Shown here piece after piece: positions 11,400 to 23,090 of a stretch of DNA of 64,000 nt. The notes under the pieces were generated by a model. That model made no database searches and was not told the DNA's origin. It was given only the letters and a program-made list of their open reading frames with translations. This DNA comes from Chiridota heheva. Its lineage: Eukaryota; Echinodermata; Holothuroidea; Apodida; Chiridotidae. Each line of letters opens with the position of its first letter. Position 1 is the first letter of the stretch. A program made the position numbers and the translations under genes. The stretch spans positions 1-64,000 of the forward strand of contig JAIGNY010004481.1 in the NCBI GenBank assembly GCA_020152595.1, in the 5' to 3' direction.

Positions 11400-12395
11400 T
11401 GTATCCGTCATTATTATCATATCACTGTTCTTCTGTTCTTGTCACAGCATCAGAGCAAGAAGAAGCAATTCCGTACGTACACTGATAGTGATACACTAAC
11501 TGTAATAAGCTCTCGTTTATTTTCAGGCATTGAACTTGAAGCGGCTAAAGTTAATATTGCCATCTGGCCTAGAGCCTATATTGGATTTGGAAGGAGAATC
11601 AATCATAAGGTCAGAATGTTAAGATGAATAAACGTGTCATAGGCCTACTCGTAGGCCTAACGTTAGGCCTAAAATCAGCAAACTTTGTGGAGTGAACGTT
11701 AACGTTAGGCCTAACGTGGGTTTTAAGTTTGTGCACCCCAATATTTCTCCAACTTTGAAAAAAATAACATCAAATTCAAGATTTCACATGTTAATTTTAG
11801 GAATTTGAAATAAAACTGCCTTTACTGTCAATGAAAACGCACTTTTAGAAATTTAATATTTTCAAAACATTTCTAGGGCCTAGGCCTACCTACCCGTGTT
11901 TTCGTTTGAGCCTTGTTTACGCGTTACTGGTACAGCTGCCGGAAAAAAGCTGCCGATGTGTACAAACTATGGGTGTAGGCCATAGGCCCCTATTTGCGAT
12001 TTGCTGAAACAAACGAAACTTCTGTTTACTTTCATGAATATCTTCATAAATAAAACATCGAGCTTTTGTGAATTTATCATAGATATAAACAGGAGAAATC
12101 AAAGAATTGATCTATATTGCTGACATTGACACTAAAAACAATTATTTTTTTCATAAAGAAAAATGAAAATTTAATTCCTTAACCTATTAAGCCTAACGTT
12201 AGGTTATTGGTTCTGAATTTTTGTTTCCAAGGGCTATCATTTCAAAGGCTGCGGGCCAATCGCATGGCAAAACCAGCATCACATGACAAACAAAACCTCT
12301 CAAAACAATCCCTGAATACAAACAAGATGAGAGCGTGCGTTTGATAAGAAGAATGTACGCCAGATCATGTCGGCGGTATATCTGCCTTATCTTAA
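11400..12395. other. Unassigned DNA with a TAGGCCTAACGTTAGGCCTA palindrome
   Basis: A perfect 20-bp palindrome TAGGCCTAACGTTAGGCCTA lies at 11652-11671, and related pieces (AACGTTAGGCCTAACG, GCCTAACGTTAGG) recur near 11700 and 12187. No gene supported. Confidence 0.6.
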
Positions 12396-13275
12396 TCTTC
12401 ATTAATGATATTGATGTTTCTCTTGGCTTCAGGATTTGTCAATTTGTTACTGTAACTAAGCTGTACAGGATTGTTGATGATTCTAGGGATTCTTTACTGT
12501 TGCAAACTGATCTGGACACAGTTTCTTGGTTCCAAATGTGGCAGATGTCATTCAATGTTAATAAATGCAAAGATTTATTTTGGTCAGAGCAATTTGGCTT
12601 TTGATTACTGCATTAATGGTTCAAATCTTGGTTGATCAAGAAAGGGATCTAGGTGTTGTCATTACTAGTAATCTGAAGCCTTCTAAACTGTGCTTTAGCA
12701 GCTGTAAGGGCAAATAGGATGCTTGGTTTGATTAGAAGAAATTGTTGTTTTCTTGGTAGAGAGGTTGTCCTTAATTTGTATAAGCAGTTTGTTAGGCCTC
12801 ACCTTGAGTATGCTATTCATGCTTGGAGTCCCTACCAAGCAGCTACCAGGAATGTTGAACTTAAAATAATCGCAAAGGCTACAGAAAATCCATCTTCCTA
12901 TCTTAGCTTACAGACGTGTTCGTGGTGACATGATTAAACTATTTAAGATTTTAACCAGAAATTATGACCCGGAAGTGTCAAATGAACTCAAAGGGATTCA
13001 TTGACTAGGATTTTAACCAGAAATTATGACCCGGAAGTGTCAAATGAACTCAAAGGGATTCATTGACTAGGGTATATGAGTATAAGATCTTTAAAATCCG
13101 CCCACGGTTTAACATCAGGAAATTCTCTTTTGTGCACCACTCAGTTGACATATGGAATAGTTTACCAAATTCAGTTGTAACATCTAAATTAATACCCACA
13201 TCTGAGGCAAGACTAGACAGACATTGGAAAAACCAGCCCTTTTACTATTATTACAAAGAATGCATCTAGATTAAC
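12396..13275 (+). mobile_element. 5'-truncated LINE, C-terminal half of reverse transcriptase
   Basis: Translated pieces read FINDIDVSLGF, TKLYRIVDDSRDSLLLQTDL, LGREVVLNLYKQFVRPHLEY, then KIFKIRPRFNIRKFSFVHHS and DIWNSLPNSVV. This is the order seen in the back half of CR1-like reverse transcriptases. The frame is broken several times. Where the catalytic FADD should stand the sequence reads FVTV, so the active site is lost. The copy starts just before the FINDID motif, as expected for 5' truncation during insertion. A 62-bp tandem duplication lies inside. It is a dead element. Confidence 0.85.
12947..13070. repeat. 62-bp tandem duplication inside a LINE remnant
   Basis: The unit beginning GATTTTAACCAGAAATTATG occurs at 12947-13008 and again at 13009-13070 with no visible difference, so the duplication is probably recent compared with the decayed LINE around it. 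Confidence 0.95.
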
Positions 13276-14289
13276 ACAATTAAACAAGATAAATTCAGCA
13301 TAAATACAAGCTTTGAGCTGACAGAAGAGGATCCAGGAGAACCCTAAAGTCGGAAGAGGATCTGTGAGTATGAAAGGAAAATGATGAAATGTAAATCTTG
13401 GCTGAATGGAGCTCAAACAATGAATGTTTAGCCTGAATCAAACTGAAAAGTGTTTAGAATGCAAGGTAATTTAGATCAACAGTGAGAAAGAGAATGTTTG
13501 GAGTTATAACTTGGAGGGTCTAGGGTTTTTGAGGTAGATTGTATTCCGAATGGGGAATGAACAGGGCGCAGGTATGCTCTCAACAGAGTGCTATGATTCC
13601 ACTTAATTGTGTAAATTCTGATTTTTGAATGAAAGATTGTTGTCAAATGTCATACCTCAAATCTGTTTTCTTCATTGCAGTTAGAATATCTTACAGGTAG
13701 TAGAATTACACATGTGCGGGTTGTGCAGGTGTGTGGGCACAAAATAGCATTCATGAATCATGACCATTCTCGAATACTCATGAAAATCATGTGAACCCTC
13801 TTAATAAGTATTGCTAAATTTGAAGTGGGTACAGTATACTTCAGTGCTTAAGCTCGAAAGTGTCAGTGAAAATATGATTGCAAAAAGTGATATTCCATTA
13901 TTCTGATTATAATGTGATACTTTATTTTGATATATGTTTATAATATACTAATCTTATGATAAATAATCTTAATACTTTATATTAATTCTTTAATTTGGAA
14001 TGTATTTTTCTTTCAAGTTCATCTGATTTTGACATGCCTTAATAAGCCTATGCGAAACTTGGCTGCAAAACAGTTGCAAGGAAGGTAACCATTGTACACA
14101 AGACAGCTAGGGGTCTGAATCGGTTAAGTCGGCAAAAATCCTTCAAGAAGACATGAACGCCAACCGAGTGTAAAAAGTATGAGTAAAAAAAAAAAGAAAA
14201 AAAAAACTAGTCAGCAATACAAGTCTTAGTAAGTTTAGCTTTGAAACAGTTGAGACTTGGTGCATGTACAATGTCTGACGGTAAAGCAT
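13276..14289. other. Unassigned DNA, including the poorly defined 3' end of the LINE
   Basis: No gene supported. The minus-strand LINE at 14290-17525 probably extends its 3' untranslated part into 14050-14290, where an A-rich run (14188-14209) lies, but no clear terminal repeat marks its end. Confidence 0.4.
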
Positions 14290-14298
14290 TTCAATCCT

Positions 14299-15944
14299 TT
14301 AGTGTGTGAGGGAAGAAAGAGTGTTTATATACATTCTTTTTAGCATAAAAACCTGGAAATTAAGGTCATGATTATTTCTTATATTAGTTCTGACGGTGGG
14401 GATAAGTTCATCTTTATTGATGGCGACAAGATTGTTATTGATTTTATATAGCATATGTAGCCGGGTGTTGTATCTTCTTGTTTTTAGCAGGGGCCAATCC
14501 AATTTATGAAGCATGTTTTTACACTAGATTTATAAAAGTAGTCTGCCATACAGAACCTGGCTGCTCTCCTTTGAATAGATTCAAGTTTATCCACATCGCA
14601 CTGGTGATGGGGGTCCCAGACTGCTGATGCGTACTCAAGTACTGGCCTGACTAGAGCTTTATAAGCAGTGAATTTAACGTCGGTGGGACAGTTTGAGAGG
14701 CTACGTTTTAATAGGCTAAATACAGAGTTAGCTTTCTTGGTTATGTTATGTATATGTTTATCCCATCTAAGTTTGTTATCAATTTCAACACCTAGGTATG
14801 GGTAGGAGTTGACATGTTTTAGTGGCTGGTTGCATAAGGTATAAACAGGTGATTTAAAGCTTTTCTTAGAGGAAATTGACAAGATGTAGCATTTAGATGG
14901 GTTGAAATTCATTTGCCATTGTTCAAGTTTGTTAAGATCATCTTGGAGGATTTGTTGGTCAGAGGGGTTATCAATTGTTCTGTACACAAGGCAATCATCA
15001 GCAAACAGTCTAACTGTGCTGTTTATATTATCAGGGATGTCATTTACATATAAAAGGAAAAGTAATGGACCCAAAACAGTACCTTGTGGTACACCGGTTA
15101 AAACCTGTTTAGAATCGGAGATTTCACCATCACAGACAACACGCTGGATGCGGTTGTTGAATGATGCAAACCAGGCCAGGAGATTTCCATCAATGCCATA
15201 TGCGGAAAGTTTGGATAACAGGCGCTGGTGTAGGACTTTATCAAAGGCTTTTGAGAAGTCAAGAATAGCCATAGAGACGTTACTGTTTTGGCCAATTTGT
15301 TTGGAGATATCATTTATTGTTAAGAGGAGTTGTGTTTCAGTCGATCTTTTTGCACTTGTTAGGTATAGTACCATTATCAACAGAGGTTTGAAAGAGATCA
15401 GTTAGAATTTCATAGAGGTCATCAGCGTGTGTTTTTAGAAACCATGGTGGTATTTGGTCAGGACCTGAGGCTTTGTTGGGGTCTAGGTTATGCAGTTGCT
15501 TTTTGACACCTGGGATAATTATAAGTTGGTTTATTTTGCTGTTGGTGAGTGGTTCAGTTACAGGGATTTGGGAGGTGTTTTCTTCTGTGAAAACACTGAA
15601 AAACTGGTCATTTAGAATGTTAGCTTTAATTCTACTGTCACTGCAGAGTTTACCATTATTTAGTAGATCAGACACACCTACAGAGTTAATCTTTTGATAT
15701 AGGACCAGAATGCCTTTGGGTTTTCGTTAAGTGAGTTTTTAAGTTTATCACAGAAGAAGGTGTTTCTAGCTTCTTTGAGGTTTTTACGGACAGCCTTCCT
15801 AAAGCTTTTATAGGTAGTCCAGTCATTGGCTTGTTGATTAGTCTTTAGCTTTTTTAAACAGTTTATGTTTCTTCTGCAGAGACGGCGTTGGATACAGGTG
15901 AACCAGGGCAGATTTAGTTTAGCTGTGGTGAATTTGTGAGGCAT
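14299..15944 (-). pseudogene. LINE linker and reverse transcriptase domain
   Basis: The linker (15944-15678) precedes the start of RT: LHNLDPNKASGPDQIPPWFL (about 15495-15436). A frameshift and a probable deletion of roughly 70 codons around 15340-15380 remove the NYRPIS-type region. From 15380 a 298-codon open frame holds motif A AILDFSKAFDKV (near 15260), motif B LTGVPQGTVLGPLLFLLYVN, the catalytic FADD (about 15002-14991), LGVEIDNKLRW, and PVLEYASAVW. A last frameshift near 14500 leads to LHKLDWPLLKTRRYNTRL. The core active site is intact although the gene is not. Confidence 0.92.
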
Positions 15945-16059
15945 GTTTTTATCAATAATCAGTTTAATTTCCTGTTCAAAGAAATTCCATTTTTCATCAA
16001 CATCAATGGAGTTATTGAATTAAGTATAATATTGCAGTTTAAATTTGGTCAGGTCTTCT

Positions 16060-16790
16060 TTCATTCGTTTTATGTAAGCTTTTTCTTTAAATAAATTTTA
16101 CGTTTAGGCAACTTTTTACAAGGAGGGGAGATGTTTAGGGTCAGTTCAACAATATCATGGTCACTTATACTGGGAATGACATTAGCTGAGGTAACAGCTG
16201 GTGATTTGTTAGTAAAAACAAGATCAAGGATGTTGTTATCTCTGGTGGGTGACTGCACCATTTGTGTGAGATTGAATGAATTGGTCACTTCAAGAAGAAT
16301 TTTGGCTGCTTCGGAGGAAACGTTAGTTCCTGAAATAATGTTTTGACCCCAGTCAATGTTAGGTTGGTTTAAATCACCAGCAAGAATAACATTGTTTTTG
16401 TCAGCATTTTTACCAAGCTTTGGAGGGATTTTTTCAACTCAAGTAGGCTAGTGAGATCATTGTGACTGGGTCTGTAAAATGTTCCTATATACATGTTCTT
16501 TTCCTTAGGAAATTGGAATTTGGTCCAGATAATTTCACAGTCAGAGTCTAATTTAGTGAGCTCAGTGAAAACCAGGTCATTTCTTATTGCCTGTAATACA
16601 CCACCATAACCATTTAAATTTCTATCTTTGCGAACGACTGTATAGTTGTCCGGGAAAATTTCAGCGCCAAATTTTGGAATTAAGCCAGGTTTTAGTGCCA
16701 ATAATGACATCTGGATCTTTTTCTTTCCATGGAGGCCGTCTTGTTTCGAACACTCTGAAAGTTGATAACAAGAAGTTTTAGAACCTTCCT
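16060..16790 (-). pseudogene. LINE AP-type endonuclease domain, frameshifted and catalytically altered
   Basis: The domain begins KLLVINFQSVRNK (about 16784), continues DVIIGTKTWL (about 16713-16684), then NGYGGVLQAIRNDLVF and IIWTKF, AGDLNQPNIDWG (about 16385-16350) and finally SISDHDIVEL with the catalytic SDH at 16165-16157. At least two frameshifts separate these blocks. The block DVIIGTKTWL has K where the family has the metal-binding E (T-E-T-W), which by itself should abolish nicking. In a working element this enzyme nicks target DNA to prime reverse transcription. Confidence 0.85.
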
Positions 16791-16946
16791 TTTTTCCCTT
16801 TTGGGATTTGTTTTCAATTTGACATCAGAATGGTGGTTGGACCCGGAGTCAAGGCCAGAAGAACAATTTTGAACTGGCTCATATGAGTTAGTACACTTGA
16901 TGGAATTGTTAGTTGAGAAGAAAGAATCAGAGAAGTTCATGAAGTC

Positions 16947-17261
16947 ACAAGTGTCACACACCCAGGTACCGCCAGAATGCATGAGATCGCTGTATTTTGT
17001 GTCATCAATGCTACAGCACGTAGTGTGGATCCATAGATCACAATTGTCACACTGTACTGCTTTTTCGGATCTCCTACACTGGAGTCCACACAGGCCACAA
17101 GGTGCCAAACATTCCGAACAAAACCAATCATCAGATGATGATGCAAGAGTATTGTAAGCTGCATTACTAATGCCTGCACACTTACTATGAACCCACGAGT
17201 CACAATCATCACAACAAATACCTTTCTGGTTATTTTTGACAGATTTGTTGCATTGTGTGCA
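16947..17261 (-). pseudogene. Two tandem PHD-like zinc fingers of the LINE
   Basis: Immediately after the 2A motif the frame stays open and shows two fingers of the same pattern: C-x2-C, then C-C-x2-C, W-x-H-x2-C, and a closing W-x-C-x2-C. The first (17261-17109) includes CCDDCDSWVHSKC and DDWFCSEC; the second (17099-16947) includes QCDNCDLWIHTTC and GTWVCDTC. All zinc ligands appear present. PHD fingers usually bind histone tails, and in CR1-group elements they could guide chromatin contact; that role is inference. This part of the frame is the best preserved portion of the element. Confidence 0.88.
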
Positions 17262-17276
17262 AGGATATTTTGGGGA

Positions 17277-17525
17277 GGGTCCAGGATTGCTTTCAATATC
17301 ACCAGAAAGGGTAAGGAATCAAAGGAGTAATTTTCTCCTGCGTGAGTTGAATTTTGACAATTTCCAACTTGATTTGTATGAATGTATTTGCCCATCGATA
17401 CAAAGATAAGTTGCAAGTGGGTGATTTGAATAATCACCAGAGCCAAACAAGACATGGTAAACAGTTCCTGGGGCGTTTAGAGGCAAAATTGATGCCTGAG
17501 ATGAATGAGGTTGCGACGAATACAA
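17277..17525 (-). pseudogene. LINE leader peptide ending in a 2A-like motif
   Basis: The open frame from 17525 ends with RRRKLLL at an in-frame TGA (17321-17319). The same frame then continues FLTLSGDIESNPGP, with the core GDIESNPGP at 17303-17277. This fits the 2A consensus D-(V/I)-E-x-N-P-G-P, at which ribosomes skip a peptide bond between G and P. 2A-like motifs are reported in CR1-type LINEs of sea urchins and other animals. Upstream leucine-rich residues (KLLL, LTL) also match the usual 2A context. The intact element would thus release its leader from the PHD-EN-RT polyprotein. Skipping is inferred and not possible in this copy unless the TGA is read through. Confidence 0.82.
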
Positions 17526-18780
17526 GAAGTTTAGAGAGTCAAGAGTCTCGGGAGTATCTTAACTAGAACAGTACAGGGAAGACAAGGTTGTGAGTGAGAA
17601 TGAACATGATTGATGGCAAGAAGAATGAATATACTTGACAAACAGGAAATACAGACAGGTAGAGCAATAAACACTGTAATACAGAAAAGAATATGAATGG
17701 AATGACGTATAGAAAACAAACAATAAACTTACTCAAATCTCAGGATTAATAATGTTCCGATCACCAAAAAAAAACGTGGAAATGGTAATAATACAAATAG
17801 TGTATTAGGCTATATAACATTAGGGTCACAACCGTTACACAAAAATAACAAACACAAAAACTGCATTAATGATAACAAAAATAAACAGACAGACAATGAA
17901 TAAGCACGAATAATCTGCAGAAACGTAAAAAACAATATATATCCAAGTGGGGTAAGAAAAATCCACAGTTAAGAGGTAAAATATCCAATAAATAAATCTT
18001 GTTGTGGAAAATACGTCTGCACTCAACTTTGTACGCTCAGAGGGTCGCAAATTTGTTTCCATCAGATGATCAAAGAAGAAAAGAAAAAAAAAGCAGTACC
18101 AGTTCATTCCAAGACGCCTTCAGAATTTATTTTGAGCCATCACACGACCCACCCACATCAAAGTCCAGGCTAACCAAGGAAAACAGACGTACAAACAAAA
18201 GAGAGAACCAGCAAAAAAGGTTGGGCAGCAAAGGGGGAGAACCTTTGTGCAGCTTACACAAATTCCCAGTCAATGCTTCATTCACCTGTAATTTCCTCCA
18301 CTGTTGCAACTTGACAATGAGCAGACAGATTGTGGCCCATTATCTTACTTCTGTGAACAACATGTTGCATCATGGGAAGATGCATGTCCCAGAACTTTGG
18401 AAGGTAGGTACAATGTGAAATTTCAGGGGAAGATGCATGTCCTAGAACTTTGGAAGGTACGGTAGGTACAACATGAAATTGATTTTGTTCTTTGCATACA
18501 GTATTTTGCAATTTACAATTCAGAGGCAGGGGCGTAAATACCAAATTTTGAGACTCTTCTGTAAATTTTGAGATTAGTCGGTAAATCAGGTACCAGGTTG
18601 GTAAAAGTTAAGGTTTGGAATACGAAACAAGACTGTCAGAAAGTTTGCAGCCAAATCGTCAAGTGATAAACCGATTTTAATGATTGACTTTGGAGGCAGT
18701 TTTTTCAAATTGGATGCTAACTAGAGGCTGTCGATAAATCTTATATTTTACACCCCCACAGTCAAAATGGTCTACTAACA
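17526..18780. other. Unassigned DNA, possible LINE 5' region
   Basis: The first few hundred bases may be the 5' part of the LINE, but no motif confirms this. A 35-bp imperfect direct repeat (GGGAAGATGCATGTCC) occurs at 18375 and 18425. No gene supported. Confidence 0.4.
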
Positions 18781-19045
18781 TACCTGCTCAGGAGATGGGT
18801 CGGCTGAGCATACGATTGCAATGCTTAAGGTTCGAGTCCAACTTGACGATTTAACCAATGACTTTTTCACAGATATGCAGAGCGATACGTGACATAAAGA
18901 TGTTTTCTGCATCACACTTTCTCTTCCACTCAAGGGTTTGAGAGTAGTGGCCTATGGTTGGGTGGGGCTCACCATCTAATGAGGACGGTCCTTGCGGCAG
19001 TGTTCCAGGGTGAAGACTGGCATTCATCCACTTCAGGCACGATTA
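18781..19045 (+). mobile_element. Degraded tRNA-derived SINE, family C
   Basis: It shares the ordered phrases GGTCGGCTGAGC, GGTTCGAGTCC, CACAGATATGCAGAGCGATA and TTCTGCATCAC with the better preserved copy at 60083-60340. The A box is damaged and the B box GGTTCGAGTCC is intact. Identity is patchy, so it is an old insertion. Confidence 0.7.
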
Positions 19046-19482
19046 AGATCAATGGGTGTTCTGTCGTACCATTCTAGGTGGTTCTTCAAACACTACATTC
19101 CTAAATCTGGCCACATTCCTAAATCCGACCTTGTTTGAACATGCTAAACCATCTCTCAATCTAAACCTGCGTAATGCATAGCAGCCAGTTTGTTTGTGCT
19201 TAACAGCAATTAAAATGGGTCGCATGTGCCAAAAGAGGTTAATTATGAATGTTTGTTTTTGATGCTGGGGGCTGTTTCGTGAGGGTTAGGGGAATATGTC
19301 CTATAGATCGGACAAATGTCATCTTTACCAGATTTTCTGGGATAACCCCCTCCTCCCCTCCATGTGTCTACAGTGCACATCACCTGTAACATACCTTTCA
19401 CTTTTAACATTTGAAAATGTTTCTCCTACAGGCTGATACTGACAGGTACATTTACCTGCAAGATTCTATTGATAAAAAAAAA

Positions 19483-20742
19483 GTAGGTGGAAGGGTCACG
19501 TCCGTGGCAGGCGGGGAGGGGGGGAACGTCTGTGGGGTGGAAGGGTCACGTCCGTGGAAGGTGTAGGTGGAAGGGCCACGAACGGGGGGGGGGTGGAAGG
19601 GCCAAGTCCGTGGAAGGGCCGGGGGTGGAAGGGTCACGTCTGTGGATGGGGGGGTGGAAGGGTCACGTCCATGGAAGGTGTAGGTGGAAGGGCGGGGTGT
19701 AGGTGGAAACGTCCGGGGTGTAGGTGGAAAGGGGGTGTGGAAGGTGGAAGGGCCACGTCCGGGGTGTGGGTGGAAGGGCCACGTCCGGGGTGGGTGTAGG
19801 TGGAAGGGCCACTTCCAGGAGGGGGTGTAGGTGGAAGGGCCACATCTGGGGAGGGGTGTAGGTGGAAGGGCCACGTGCTGGGGTGTAGGTGGAAGGGCGA
19901 CGTCTGTGGGGTGCAAGTGGAAGGGCCACAGTCCGGGGTGGGGTTGTAGGTGGAAGGGTCACGTCCGTGGGGTGTTGGTGGAAGGGCCACATCCGGGGGT
20001 GTAGGTGGAAGGGCCACATCCGGGGTGTTGGTAGAAGGGCCACATCCGTGGGGTGTAGTCCATGTCCAGAGGGGGTTTAGGTGGAAGGTCATGTTCAGAG
20101 GGGTGTAGGTGGAAGGGCTACGTCCGGGGGTGTAGGTGGAAGGGCCACGTCCGGAGGGGGTTTAGGTGGAAGGGCCACGTTCAGAGGGGGTGGTGGAAGG
20201 GCTACGCCCAAGGGTGTAGGTGGAAGGGCCGAGGGTGTAGGTGGAAGGGCCACGTCTGGGGGGTGTAGGTGGAAGGGCTACTTCGGGGTGTAGGTGGAAG
20301 GGCCACGTCCGGGGGTCAGGTGGAAGGGCTACGTCCGGGGGTCAGGTAAAAGGGCATCCAGGGGAGGGGGTGTAGGTGGAAGGGTGTAGGTGGAAGGGCC
20401 ACATCCAGGGAGGGGTGTAGGTGGAAGGGCCACGTCCAGGGGTGCAAGTGGAAGGCGACGTCCGGGGTGCAGGTGGAAGGGAAGTTCGGGGGTTGTAGGT
20501 GAAAGAGTCACGTCTGGGGGTGTCGGTGGAAGGGCCACGTCCGGGGTGTAGGTGGAAGGGCCACTTCCGGGGTGTAGGTGGAAGGGCCATGTCGGGGCGG
20601 GGGGTAGATGGAAGGGCCATGTCTGGGGGTGTAGATGGAAGGGCCATGTCAAGGGGTGTAGATGGAAGGGCCATGTCGGGGGTGTAGGTTGAAGGGCCAT
20701 GTCGCGGGGAGGGGGTGTAGGTGGAAGGGGTGTAGGGTGGGT
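19483..20742. repeat. G-rich minisatellite, about 27-bp units
   Basis: About 45 imperfect units of the type GTGTAGGTGGAAGGGCCACG followed by TCCGGGG. The plus strand is G-rich, with runs of four to eight G at the unit joins. Open frames on both strands are repeats without domains. Variants at the unit end (TCCGGGG, TCTGTGG, TTCAGAGG) are intermixed. Confidence 0.96.
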
Positions 20743-20749
20743 CATCTAC

Positions 20750-21724
20750 GAGGGGGGTTAGATCCCAAAAATTGTGGGCTGGAAAGTTGCACTATTTTCT
20801 ATCAAACATTGCTGCTATCAGGAAATCAATTTATTCTTAGAAACAAATTGGGGAGGGGGTTTTTGTGGAAAATTCCTTCAATTTTTTTGGGAAATTTCCT
20901 TCCTTTGTTGGGAGTTTTTTTTAATTGTTGGCAGAATTTATCAAAATTCCCTTCACTAACATTTACATTAATTTTACCATTTTTCTTTTCAATTCAATCT
21001 AAATAATTTCCATATTTTACCTTCCAACCGGGAAGAAACATGAATCCCAGAAGGTGAATTCCTTTCATGGGAACAGTTTGCCTAGCAAATATAATTTACA
21101 GAATAATATAAAGAATTATAGAAAATTCTTGAAACTGTTTTGTATCAGCAATGAACTGTTGATTCAAACTCTTTCTAAAAAGCTATTCACCTTCCCACAG
21201 GCAGATGTTTTCCTTGCAAAGTCGATATACCTTTCAAACTCTACTGTTCAATTCTTTTTGAGTCTTGCATCCTTATCAATGTAATAAGAAAAGCACAAGA
21301 GAATAAATACTTGTTTTCATTCTGTATTGACAGTTTCTTTTTGTGTTTGCAAAAAAAAAAAAAAATATTACATAACATTCATAATTCAGAATTGGTACAT
21401 ACCTGGTCATAATAATATCAATTATTATTACTAATCGAAAATAATAACTATTCCTAAATTCAAAGATTCATTTTTATCAAGTTTCATTCTTATAAATAAA
21501 TGTTTGAGAAGACCACAGAATTACACAAATTTATCACTACGAAAAAGTATACGTTAAAACGAAACAAGTATATAAATTCAATTCAATTTGCAAATTTTGA
21601 ATAAAATAAACGTACGAGAAAAAGAAAGTAAAGTCCAAGTCGAGGATGATAAATATTACATTTGAATACTGAATTAACTTGATCAATATACTCTGTTATT
21701 TCACTTAAATTATATAAGTACATC
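20750..21724. other. Unassigned DNA with a copy of the TTTCC-rich dispersed repeat
   Basis: Bases 20850-21060 resemble the repeats at 9330 and 43265 (TTCCTTCAATTTTTTTGGGAAA, then AACCGGGAAGAAAC). The rest is AT-rich with no supported gene. Confidence 0.45.
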
Positions 21725-22305
21725 ATACTGACTCCAAATACTACATACTTGCATACTACATACTTGCATGAAGTATTAAAAACTTGTATCAAGTATTAAA
21801 TACTTAATACTTGCATAAAATACTAAATACTCACAAAAAGTATAACATACTCCTGCAAAGTAATAAATACTCCTTTCAAGTACTACATACTAGAATCAAG
21901 TAGTACTAAATACTTCTAAAAAGTACTAAATACTCATAGGAAGTGCTAAATATTTGTATCAAGTATTAAATACCAAATTCAAGTACTAAAAACTAGAATC
22001 GAGTAACTAAATACTCGTATCAAGTACTAAATACTACTATCAAGTACTAAATACTTCAATAAAGTATGTCTTGAAGTATTTTGTACTAAATACTCTCAAG
22101 TACTAAATACTTAAATCAAGTACATTTTGAAGTATTTTGTATTAAATACTCCTAGGAAGATTTAAATACTAAAATCATGTATGTTTTTAAGTATTTCGCA
22201 CTATATATAAGTACGTCTTTAAGAATTTTGTACTAAATAATCCTATCAAGTACTAACTACTAGATTCAAGTACGTCTTGAAGTATTTCATACTTCAATCA
22301 AGTAA
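21725..22305. repeat. AT-rich short-period repeat of AAGTACTAAATACT
   Basis: The phrase AAGTACTAAATACT and relatives (AAGTATTAAATACT) recur every 20-30 bases with variable spacers such as CGTATC, CTATC and TTCAA. Most copies contain the palindrome AGTACT or AGTATT...AATACT. Spacing is irregular, so it is a degenerate array. Confidence 0.85.
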
Positions 22306-23090
22306 ACTAGCAGCATTATTAGTAAAGCCTATGTGCCAAGTGCATCTACCTGAATGAGTTCCTGAATCTACTGGTGGTGACAACGTATCTATGGACAGGT
22401 AGCAGCGATTTGAACTTGACTGCAAGAAAAAATGAAATCAACCACAAAAATGGGCTAAAAATGACCATTTCACAGCACTGACAATTTAAAGGCCTAATAA
22501 ATTAAGGAAATTTCATTCAAAATCTATGACATCACAAGTAGAAAACCTATGAAATTCCTTATATTTACTTATTGTTTTTCAATCCTTTACCAACATTATT
22601 TGAATGGGAGATGACCAAGAGGTTTTGAATCTCCATCATACCCCCCCCCCCTTTCCCCCGCAATAACCCTCCCCCTTCCCCATTCAAGATTTGGCAGGAG
22701 AAAACTGATAATTTTCATAAATTTAGGACAACAAAATTGCATCAAACATTGTGAGATGTCTTCTCTTTCAAACGCCTTTTTGCATGTGTTAAAAACTATT
22801 AAACTTTGATGAGTCAATAACTCAAAAAATACATGCGCTTTTGACTTTAATTCCTAGATTATTGTGTTCAAAATTAAAAGCTCTACCTGTCCATACACCA
22901 TTTAAATTTCAACTAATCTTTGATGGGAAGATTGGACCTCACCCCCAACCTATCAGTAAACTCCATCCTCAAAGAAGCTTTTAATATTTAGGGTGATAAA
23001 TTCACCAACAGCATCCCATACCTATCAAAACTAACCATTTATCAGAAATCAGATATCACAAAACCAGTTTGTATTTCATGCGTATTCAGA
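22306..23090. other. Unassigned DNA
   Basis: Includes a C-run (about 22641-22652). No gene or repeat family supported. Confidence 0.45.

Larger units (their letters stand above)
14290..17525 (-). mobile_element. CR1-like non-LTR retrotransposon with 2A, PHD-PHD, endonuclease and RT (broken)
   Basis: Read on the minus strand, the recognisable order is: a leader of about 68 codons (17525-17322), a 2A-like motif (17303-17277), two PHD-type zinc fingers (17261-16947), an AP-type endonuclease (16784-about 16100), a linker, and reverse transcriptase (about 15510-14484) with its C-terminal tail (14514-14299). The coding frame is interrupted by an in-frame TGA, several frameshifts and a probable deletion in the RT, so the copy is dead. 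The layout fits CR1/Jockey-group LINEs. The exact ends were not found. Confidence 0.92.

Noticed and set aside
10742-11627. Open frames through the 20/21-bp array
   Set aside because: Seven-residue repeats without family similarity; the frame changes at every 20-bp unit.
19452-20745. Pro/Thr/His-rich and Gly/Lys-rich frames in the 27-bp minisatellite
   Set aside because: Repeat by-products on both strands.
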